DNA of 14,715 nucleotides from Gammaproteobacteria bacterium RIFCSPHIGHO2_12_FULL_45_12 (GTDB lineage Bacteria > Pseudomonadota > Gammaproteobacteria > DSM-16500), in NCBI GenBank assembly GCA_001801665.1, contig MGYH01000029.1, forward strand, positions 1 through 14,715, written 5' to 3'. The notes under the pieces are model-generated. The model made no database searches. It was given only the letters and a program-made list of their open reading frames with translations, and was not told where the DNA came from. The translations under genes were made by a program, and so were the position numbers. Shown here one piece after another: positions 6,061 to 11,744 of this stretch (positions are counted from its first letter, which is position 1; every line of letters starts with the position of its first letter).

Positions 6061-6591
6061 ATGCATGGGACAACCATTGTGTCAGTACGTCGCAATGGGG
6101 TTGTGGTGGTTGGCGGAGATGGTCAAGTTTCCATGGGGCCTACCATCATGAAAGGGAATGCGCGTAAAGTGCGGCGTTTATATAACAATCAGATTTTGGT
6201 GGGGTTTGCAGGCGGTACGGCCGATGCTTTCACGTTGTTTGAGCGGTTTGAATCCAAACTGGAAACGCATCAGGGCAATTTAGTGCGTGCTGCCGTTGAG
6301 TTGGCAAAAGATTGGCGCACTGATCGAATGTTGCGGCGACTGGAAGCCATGCTCGTGGTCGCGGATGCAAAGGCTTCTTTACTCATCTCAGGCAATGGGG
6401 ATGTCATTGAGCCAGAAAATAGCTTGATCGCGATAGGCTCAGGTGGTCCTTATGCCAAGTCGGCCGCACAGGCATTGCTTGAGAATACCGAATTGGACGC
6501 GCGCACCATCACAGAAAAAGCGTTGACCATTGCGGCGTCCATTTGTGTCTATACCAATACGAATTTCACCATGGAAACATTAGATTCATGA
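6061..6591 (+). CDS. hslV: ATP-dependent protease HslVU, peptidase subunit HslV (ClpQ)
   Basis: N-terminal-threonine peptidase that forms a double hexamer and is capped by HslU to degrade misfolded and regulatory proteins in the cytoplasm. From ATG 6061 the product is 176 aa, starting MHGTTIVSVRR; removal of Met-His-Gly exposes the catalytic Thr. Family motifs follow in order: GGDGQVSMG, KGNARKVRRLYN, FAGGTADAFTLFERFE, AKDWRTDRMLRRLEAML, SGNGDVIEPE and IGSGGPYA. In-frame ATGs at 6028 and 6037 would add up to 11 residues. They lack a ribosome-binding site, and 6028 sits at the predicted transcription start, whereas AGAGAGGA (6042-6049) precedes 6061. The stop TGA overlaps the ATG of hslU. Confidence 0.95.
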   Translation: MHGTTIVSVRRNGVVVVGGDGQVSMGPTIMKGNARKVRRLYNNQILVGFAGGTADAFTLFERFESKLETHQGNLVRAAVELAKDWRTDRMLRRLEAMLVVADAKASLLISGNGDVIEPENSLIAIGSGGPYAKSAAQALLENTELDARTITEKALTIAASICVYTNTNFTMETLDS

Positions 6592-7973
6592 TAATCAATA
6601 AAATGAGTGAGCATCCTATGTCAATTACAATTCCCCATGCACCAACCACCCCAAGCGAAATTGTGGGCGAGCTTGATAAACACATTATTGGTCAGGCCGA
6701 GGCAAAGCGCGCGGTGGCGGTGGCGCTTAGAAATCGTTGGCGTCGCAGGCAGTTGGCGCCACCGTTGCGCGATGAAATCATGCCTAAAAACATTTTAATG
6801 ATTGGGCCAACGGGTGTGGGTAAAACGGAAATTGCAAGACGTCTGGCCAAACTGGCTGATGCGCCCTTTGTCAAGGTGGAGGCGACAAAGTTTACAGAGG
6901 TGGGCTATGTTGGGCGTGATGTGGAGTCCATTATTCGTGACTTGGTTGATATGGCCATTAAAATGATGCGCAGCAAAGCCATTGCCGAAGTACGTTCACG
7001 CGCTGAAGAAGCAGCGGAAGAGCGCATTTTAAATAGTTTATTGCCAACGCCGCGTACCCCTTTTGCGGGTGACCCCAATGAAGTGCCATCAGGCGACGCG
7101 AGCACTCGCGAGGTGTTTCGGCAAAAACTGCGGGAAGGATTGCTGGATGATAAGGAAATTGAGCTTGAATTATCAGTAGCAGGCATAGGTGTTGAAATTA
7201 TGTCGCCGCCTGGCATGGAAGAAATGACTAGCCAGCTGCAAAGCATGTTCCAGCACATGGGGTCAGAGCGAAAAAGAAATAGGACATTAACCATTTCAGA
7301 AGCTAAAAAAGTCTTGCGCGAAGAAGAGGCGGCGAAATTAATTGATGATGATGAGATTAAAGCGAGTGCGATTGAGAGCGTCGAGCAAAATGGCATTGTG
7401 TTCGTGGATGAAATTGATAAAATTGCCAGACGTTCTGAATTTGCGGGTGCTGATGTGTCGCGTGAAGGGGTACAGCGTGATTTGCTGCCCTTGATCGAAG
7501 GGTCAACCGTTTCCACGAAATTTGGCATGGTGCGCACGGATCATATTTTGTTTATCGCATCAGGTGCATTCCATTATGCGAAACCCTCGGACCTGATTCC
7601 TGAATTGCAGGGACGTTTGCCCATTCGTGTCCAGTTGAAATCATTGGTGACGGATGATTTTGTGCGAATTTTAACGGAGCCTGAGGCCGCGCTAACCGAG
7701 CAATATACCGCTTTGCTGGGCACGGAAGGGGTGACCATTCACTTCCTAGCAGATGGGGTGCGCCGCATTGCCGAGATTGCCTGGACTGTCAACGAGCGGG
7801 TGGAAAATATTGGCGCACGGCGTTTGCATACAGTGTTGGAACGGTTGCTGGAAGATGTCTCTTATGCCGCATCGGATATGCCAAGTCAGGAAATTAACAT
7901 TGATGCGGCCTATGTGGATCATCGCTTGCAAGATTTGGTAAAAGATGAAGACTTATCGGATTATATACTTTAA
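6588..7973 (+). CDS. hslU: ATP-dependent protease HslVU, ATPase/unfoldase subunit HslU (ClpY)
   Basis: AAA+ hexameric unfoldase that feeds substrates into HslV. From ATG 6588 it has 461 aa: ELDKHIIGQAEAKRAVAVALRNRW (28-51), Walker A GPTGVGKT (73-80), pore loop GYVGRD (106-111), a variable I-domain (about 125-245), Walker B VFVDEID (271-277), SREGVQRDLLPLIEG (291-305), sensor-1 FIASGAF (322-328) and sensor-2 GARRL (409-413). The C-terminus DLSDYIL fits the tail that docks into HslV. The ATG at 6588 overlaps the hslV stop (ATGA) with GGAAA about 10 nt upstream, implying coupled translation. ATGs at 6603 and 6618 are alternative starts, closer to the length of E. coli HslU (443 aa). rpiA follows 36 bp later. 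Confidence 0.96.
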   Translation: MIINKMSEHPMSITIPHAPTTPSEIVGELDKHIIGQAEAKRAVAVALRNRWRRRQLAPPLRDEIMPKNILMIGPTGVGKTEIARRLAKLADAPFVKVEATKFTEVGYVGRDVESIIRDLVDMAIKMMRSKAIAEVRSRAEEAAEERILNSLLPTPRTPFAGDPNEVPSGDASTREVFRQKLREGLLDDKEIELELSVAGIGVEIMSPPGMEEMTSQLQSMFQHMGSERKRNRTLTISEAKKVLREEEAAKLIDDDEIKASAIESVEQNGIVFVDEIDKIARRSEFAGADVSREGVQRDLLPLIEGSTVSTKFGMVRTDHILFIASGAFHYAKPSDLIPELQGRLPIRVQLKSLVTDDFVRILTEPEAALTEQYTALLGTEGVTIHFLADGVRRIAEIAWTVNERVENIGARRLHTVLERLLEDVSYAASDMPSQEINIDAAYVDHRLQDLVKDEDLSDYIL

Positions 7974-8009
7974 ATTTAACTGAATGTGAATACGTGAGGA
8001 CAAGGTGAC

Positions 8010-8663
8010 ATGGAGCAAGCATCAGGCAAGCAGGCGGCTGCGCTCGCGGCGTTGGGTTTTATTGAGCAGGATATGGTGATTGGTGTTGGCAGTGGTTCAA
8101 CCGTGGATTTTTTCATTGCGGCACTGAAAAATGTGAAAGGAAAGCTAGATGGCGCGGTGGCCAGTTCCATCGCTACGGCCAATAAACTGAAAGCATTGTC
8201 CATTCCAGTGCTTGATATGAATTCAGTGAGCGACATCCCCCTTTATGTGGATGGTGCGGATGAAATTAATGCCGCAAAACAAATGATCAAAGGCGGCGGC
8301 GGCGCATTAACACGCGAGAAAATCATTGCCACGATTGCCCAAAAATTTATTTGCATTGTCGATGCGAGCAAACAAGTCGATTTGCTGGGTGACTTTCCCG
8401 TGGCCATTGAAGTTATTCCCATGGCGCGTAGCTATGTTGCAAGAGAGCTCGTCAAGCTGGGCGGTGATCCTGTTTATCGCGAAGGTTTTGTGACGGATAA
8501 TGGTAATGTCATTTTAGATGTATTCAATCTCAAGTTGCTTGATCCAGGCACCATGGAAGAGCGCATCAAGTGCATGGTGGGCGTGGTCGAGAGCGGCATT
8601 TTTGCAAGGCGCACCGCAGATGTCGTCCTGTTGGGGACGGCAATGGGTGTGGAAAAAGTTTAA
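8010..8663 (+). CDS. rpiA: Ribose-5-phosphate isomerase A
   Basis: Interconverts ribose 5-phosphate and ribulose 5-phosphate in the non-oxidative pentose phosphate pathway. The 217-aa protein has the phosphate-binding loop GVGSGSTVDFFI (25-36), SSIAT (52-56), YVDGADE (79-85) and KGGGGALTREK (94-104). Asp81, Asp84, Lys94 and Glu103 fall at the same numbers as the catalytic residues of E. coli RpiA. GAGGA (7996-8000) lies 9 nt before the ATG. It is same-strand with hslVU (36-bp gap) and probably co-transcribed. Its stop is 7 bp from the stop of the convergent VOC gene, with no terminator hairpin in between. Confidence 0.97.
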   Translation: MEQASGKQAAALAALGFIEQDMVIGVGSGSTVDFFIAALKNVKGKLDGAVASSIATANKLKALSIPVLDMNSVSDIPLYVDGADEINAAKQMIKGGGGALTREKIIATIAQKFICIVDASKQVDLLGDFPVAIEVIPMARSYVARELVKLGGDPVYREGFVTDNGNVILDVFNLKLLDPGTMEERIKCMVGVVESGIFARRTADVVLLGTAMGVEKV

Positions 8664-8670
8664 GTGTGTC

Positions 8671-9060
8671 TCAAAGCAGCGGATAATAAATGAGTTGTAC
8701 CGCATTGCCATCCGGGTCAGCACAATAGAAACTCCTGGTGCCGTCCCGGTGATTTTTTGGCGCGGCCAGAATGGCGATATCATGTTCTTTCAGGTAAGTA
8801 TGCCACTCATCCACTTGCTCAGGTGCCGTGAGAAAAAAGCCAATATGATCGAGACGCTTTTGCTGGTCGGTGTCAAAGTCACGGGGCGCGCGATGCAAGG
8901 CGAGATTGTCTGAGCCGGAGGTGAGATAGTAATTGTCGGCATCCGGTTGCCAGATGATGCGCATTCCCAATAATGCCGTATAAAAATGGACGCATTCTGT
9001 CAGATTTTTTATATATAATGCGACATGATGCAGGCCAGCGGTGGGGGTTGGTTTTGGCAT
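8671..9060 (-). CDS. VOC-superfamily (glyoxalase-like) protein
   Basis: 129 aa, the size of a single vicinal-oxygen-chelate domain (two beta-alpha-beta-beta-beta modules). GLHHVALYIKNLTECVHFYTALLGM (9-33) is the typical first module, with His12 as candidate metal ligand. LDHIGFFL (70-77), with His72, opens the second module, and FYCADPDGNAVQLIYYP (111-127) closes it. The final metal ligand, usually Glu in this place (GN-x-[IV]-E), is Gln122 here. The substrate may therefore not be a classical glyoxalase one, and the protein could be a non-enzymatic binder. It lies 13 bp after rpe on the same strand, so the two form an operon. The start is preceded by AAGGGG. Exact function unknown. Confidence 0.88.
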   Translation of the reverse strand: MPKPTPTAGLHHVALYIKNLTECVHFYTALLGMRIIWQPDADNYYLTSGSDNLALHRAPRDFDTDQQKRLDHIGFFLTAPEQVDEWHTYLKEHDIAILAAPKNHRDGTRSFYCADPDGNAVQLIYYPLL

Positions 9061-9073
9061 GTGAAATACCCCT

Positions 9074-9745
9074 TTATTTGAGGTTAGCTAATTGCGCGCG
9101 CATGCTTGAGATGACAGCGGCGTAGTCGGGTTGGTTGAAAATGGCGGATCCAGCAATAAACATATTGGCGCCTGCCCGGGCGATATCCGCGATATTATCC
9201 ACTTTAACACCACCATCCACTGCGAGCAGCACGTTGTGCGGAAGGCTGCCCAAGCGTTTTTTGAGTTGTCTGATTTTATCGAGCGCAGCAGGAATAAAAG
9301 ATTGGCCGCCAAACCCTGGGTTGACCGACATGATTAGCACAAGGTCAAGCTTGTCAAAGACATAGTCGAGGCAGTCAAGCCCGGTCGCAGGATTAAGAGC
9401 GAGCCCTGCTTTGCATCCCCGCTCACGAATGAGCGTTAAGCTGCGATCAATGTGTTGGGAGGCTTCTGGGTGAAACGTGATGTAACTGGCACCGGCGTTG
9501 GCGAAATCCATGATGAGCGGGTCAACGGGGGCCGCCATCAGATGGACATCAATGGGTGCGGTAATGCCATGCTTGCGCAAGGCCTCGCAAATGAGTGGGC
9601 CGACCGTCAGGTTGGGCACATAGTGATTGTCCATGACATCAAGGTGCAGCATATCGGCGCCTGCCTTGAGAACATTCTCTGCCTCCTCGCCCAATGCGGC
9701 AAAGTTGGCGGCAAGCAATGAGGGTGCAATGACATACTGGGTCAT
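9074..9745 (-). CDS. rpe: Ribulose-phosphate 3-epimerase
   Basis: Interconverts ribulose 5-phosphate and xylulose 5-phosphate in the pentose phosphate pathway. The 223-aa TIM barrel carries all signatures: IAPSLLAAN with Ser9, LHLDVMDNHYVPN with His34 and Asp36, DVHLM with His68, MSVNPGFGGQ (139-148), and AVDGGV with catalytic Asp177. GSAIF (about 205-209) completes the phosphate site. GGAG lies 7 nt upstream of the ATG. It leads a two-gene minus-strand unit with the VOC gene and converges on rpiA, whose enzyme shares the substrate ribulose 5-phosphate. In many proteobacteria rpe is followed by gph or trpE; here it is not. Confidence 0.97.
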   Translation of the reverse strand: MTQYVIAPSLLAANFAALGEEAENVLKAGADMLHLDVMDNHYVPNLTVGPLICEALRKHGITAPIDVHLMAAPVDPLIMDFANAGASYITFHPEASQHIDRSLTLIRERGCKAGLALNPATGLDCLDYVFDKLDLVLIMSVNPGFGGQSFIPAALDKIRQLKKRLGSLPHNVLLAVDGGVKVDNIADIARAGANMFIAGSAIFNQPDYAAVISSMRAQLANLK

Positions 9746-9902
9746 ATCGATTCTCCACTAATCCCTCATCTTAACGTGAAACCCTGCCGCTTTCCATTGC
9801 CCATGCGCTGTGTCCCCTATCGGTTTTATTTTACTTGCCGGAACTTGCGCTGGCGTCAACGTTATACGCTAGACCCGGTAGCAGGTTGGCTAGGGCCTGG
9901 CG

Positions 9903-10148
9903 TTATTTTTTAGCCTTAAATTGTTTTACGTTCTGCGCCTTCCAAAGCAGTCTTGGATGCAAACTAATTTTTTTCTGTAAATCAGTATCAGATGCAATCA
10001 ATGAAGGTTCTATTTCTCCTTCATCTAACAAGCGATCAAGGAAGATTTTTTCATTCTCGGTAAATGGCAATAAATGTGATAGCATCTCTTGGCACTCAGC
10101 AACAAGCCGCTCCGCAAAGAAAGTATTCTGTAAATCAATGGCACTACC
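9903..10148 (-). pseudogene. AbiEii toxin remnant, C-terminal fragment
   Basis: The open frame, read on the minus strand, starts just after an in-frame TAA at 10151-10149 and ends at the stop 9905-9903. It encodes AIDLQNTFFAERLVAEC, then MLSHLLPFTENEKIFLDRLL, then DEGEIEPSLIASDTDLQKKI and HPRLLWKAQNVKQFKAKK. This matches the conserved tail of AbiEii/nucleotidyltransferase toxins (pattern LPFT-xxE-xxFLD-LL-xxGEI-xP-x-L and HP-x-L-xWK-xxNV). The methionine at 10085 could start only a 60-aa peptide and has no clear ribosome-binding site. The matching N-terminal fragment is at 10475-10651. The middle of the toxin (roughly 200 residues) is gone, replaced by a palindromic element and unrelated sequence. 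Confidence 0.8.
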
Positions 10149-10374
10149 TTAAGGAATCGCGTGTGATAAATACTCATTCCTAATAGGTGTCATCCCGTAA
10201 TTTAGCGCGTTTTTTGCGCTCAATGTACGGGACCCATTTTTAAACCAACTCAGAAGTACATTTATTTATGCAGCTTAGCTGAATGGATCCCGTACATTTT
10301 TTAATAAAATGCATGAAAAAATTACGGGGAGACAAAAAATGAATACGTCATTACCTTAAGGTAGTGCCATTGAT
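10134..10374. mobile_element. Nested palindromic element inside the abiEii remnant
   Basis: The outermost 21-bp arms (10134-10154 and 10354-10374) are exact reverse complements; they begin ATCAATGGCACTACC and end in the palindrome CCTTAAGG. Inside lie two further imperfect inverted repeats. TGTCATCCCGTAATTT (10188-10203) pairs with AAATTACGGGGAGACA (10319-10334). AATGTACGGGACCCATT (10222-10238) pairs with AATGGATCCCGTACATT (10282-10298), one mismatch. There is also a small AGCGC/GCGCT hairpin (10204-10220). No gene is present. ACCTTAAGG at 10146-10154 and 10353-10361 is also a 9-bp direct repeat, so the mobile unit may be 10155-10352 with a 9-bp target duplication. Confidence 0.65.
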
Positions 10375-10474
10375 CTTCAAACAATGGCAAGCAAAGGGTA
10401 TAATCCGTTAATTGCAATCCAAATGGCTCTCACTGGAAAATTTGTTTAAATGGTACCCCTAAGGGAGCGAGTAG

Positions 10475-10651
10475 TTACAAATAAAACAGATTAAGCGCCG
10501 TACCGCCTTTTAATGCTAATCGCCGTTTTAAAAAAGTATTATCAAACAACTCATTTAATAACTCGATTAATCGAATCACCTTTTCTAACATCTCGGCACG
10601 GAAGCCCGCTGTCTTTGCAGTATCTTTCAAATCTTCTTGACGCAAATTCAT
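10475..10651 (-). pseudogene. AbiEii toxin remnant, N-terminal fragment (type IV TA nucleotidyltransferase)
   Basis: Read on the minus strand, ATG (10651-10649) opens a 58-codon frame beginning MNLRQEDLKDTAKTAGFR and ending in LALKGGTALNLFYL before TAA (10477-10475). LKGGTALNLF is the nucleotidyltransferase motif I of AbiEii toxins (GGT-x-L), and the frame breaks right after it. The Asp pair that would complete the active site (DxD, a few residues on) is missing, so no active toxin can be made. GGAAGG (10664-10659) precedes the ATG. The start is 2 bp after the antitoxin stop, the coupled arrangement expected of an abiE operon. The C-terminal remnant is at 9903-10148. Confidence 0.85.
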
Positions 10652-10653
10652 TA

Positions 10654-11454
10654 TTATTCCTTCCAGGTTTGTTCAATAATTTCTATAGGTATGATTAAAT
10701 TCCAACGAGAATTAAATTTACTGGATGACTTTTGCTGTTTATCAACATAATGCGGCTGTTTGGGGCGGCGCGTTTCTAATTTCACAAGGTGGGATTCTTT
10801 GACACGTAATTCCTTTTGATGCTGCTCAAGGTAAAAGCCAACCAAGGCTATTGTCGTCACGTTATCAAGCAACAAAGCATACTCTATCACCTTGTCTAAA
10901 TCAAAATATTCTACTGCTTCTAATGAGCGCCAAACTTCTTCCCACCCCCCACTTAAATCTGGTCGATCAAGCATGTCAACTAAGGTTCGCTCAAACCCTG
11001 TTACATGTAACTGGCAGCCTCGATGTAAAATCGTTTTCACACCAAAGACTTCCTGATTTTTTTTTCGCAATGCCATTGGAAATAATACCAGGCGAAATAC
11101 ATCCTCACGGAAATGAATGTCCGCAGACCGAGAGTGGGTTAATACACAAAATTGATAAGTAACAGAGTAACTCTTGCCATAGAAAGCCAAGGCACTGTGG
11201 TAGCCAATCACAGCGTCATCAACTAACTTGGCAGCGATAAGATAGGGGTCAACTGAATAAGATTCTGGTAAAGCCCCTTGTGGCACTACTGCAAATAACC
11301 CTCTGCGGACTCGCAGCAAATTTCCGGCCTTAACATGATAAGATAATAGTGCCTCCTGTGTTCTCTCACCAGCATGTTCCTCCTTCTCCAAGAATTGGGC
11401 ATATTCATGGCTAGTAAATACAGGGTACTTGCTGAAGAAATTCCATGGCTTCAT
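10654..11454 (-). CDS. AbiEi-family antitoxin / transcriptional repressor (type IV toxin-antitoxin)
   Basis: 266 aa. In AbiE systems the antitoxin has an N-terminal winged helix that represses the operon and a C-terminal domain that neutralises the nucleotidyltransferase toxin AbiEii without stable contact. Here residues 1-58 form the winged helix, ending in AGNLLRVRRGLFAVVP (43-58). Next come DPYLIAAKLVDDAVIGYHSALAFYG (69-93) and then FERTLVDMLDRPDLSGGWEEVW (154-175), the AbiEi core motif. The C-terminal tail after about residue 220 is Lys/Gln/Ser-rich. The frame is complete with no internal stop. Just downstream lies the broken abiEii gene, so this is an antitoxin left without its cognate toxin. 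A strong promoter is at 11494-11522. Local sequence looks more AT-rich than the flanks, suggesting acquisition by transfer. Confidence 0.88.
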   Translation of the reverse strand: MKPWNFFSKYPVFTSHEYAQFLEKEEHAGERTQEALLSYHVKAGNLLRVRRGLFAVVPQGALPESYSVDPYLIAAKLVDDAVIGYHSALAFYGKSYSVTYQFCVLTHSRSADIHFREDVFRLVLFPMALRKKNQEVFGVKTILHRGCQLHVTGFERTLVDMLDRPDLSGGWEEVWRSLEAVEYFDLDKVIEYALLLDNVTTIALVGFYLEQHQKELRVKESHLVKLETRRPKQPHYVDKQQKSSSKFNSRWNLIIPIEIIEQTWKE

Positions 11455-11493
11455 AGTTGGCTCACTTGATAAAACTACACGAAGTACATGGCC

Positions 11494-11522
11494 ATACTAT
11501 GGGTTTTATGCATTTCTGTCAA
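11494..11522 (-). promoter_or_regulatory. Near-consensus promoter of the abiE operon
   Basis: On the minus strand TTGACA (11522-11517), 17 bp, TAGTAT (11499-11494): a consensus -35 with ideal spacing. The -10 overlaps the palindrome ATGGCCAT (11488-11495), within AGTACATGGCCATACT, a possible AbiEi operator. AbiEi repressors are known to bind inverted repeats in their own promoter; the identity of this operator is a guess. Confidence 0.7.
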
Positions 11523-11640
11523 GCAAATAGATGGCGATAAATTATAAAGCAATCACATCTCGATAAAATTAGGTAATTTATTCAAACTGCTAGCCATCAA
11601 TGCCCATCAATAACTGACATTCCCACTTTAAATTGTACAT

Positions 11641-11669
11641 TTTAATCAAATCTGATTTTTTTTTATAAT
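11641..11669 (+). promoter_or_regulatory. Probable promoter of the membrane glycosyltransferase gene
   Basis: A consensus -10 TATAAT (11664-11669) follows a T9 tract. The best -35 at 17-bp spacing is TTTAAT (11641-11646), which is poor. The start would fall near 11676, giving a leader of about 70 nt. The leader contains the inverted repeat GGATCA (11702-11707)/TGATCC (11720-11725). The rest of the 290-bp gap 11455-11744 shows no other gene. Confidence 0.45.
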
Positions 11670-11744
11670 TTAATCATTCGCAAAAAGATCGTGGAAATGT
11701 CGGATCATAAAAAGGCTATTGATCCAGCCCATCAAGGGTGAGAC

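Noticed and set aside
6905..7537. Long minus-strand open frame of 210 aa within hslU
   Set aside because: Antisense shadow of a highly conserved gene, Ser-rich and without domain features; hslU motifs are unbroken on the other strand.
8664..8670. Terminator between the convergent rpiA and VOC genes
   Set aside because: Only 7 bp lie between the stops and no stem with a T-tract is visible around them on either strand.
9835..10152. Plus-strand open frame of 105 aa over the abiEii C-terminal remnant
   Set aside because: The minus strand gives a recognisable AbiEii tail over the same bases; the plus-strand protein has no family features.
10360..10443. Plus-strand reading GSAIDLQ after the right arm, the same peptide as read from the left arm on the minus strand
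   Set aside because: The shared residues come from the inverted DNA repeat. The codons after GAT diverge and the similarity stops after two residues, and TAA directly precedes both. No gene can be claimed.
11640..11675. PmrA-like box before the membrane glycosyltransferase, expected if it were arnT
   Set aside because: TTTAAT occurs twice but 28 bp apart, not at the 11-bp period of the other two sites; normal for AT-rich sequence.
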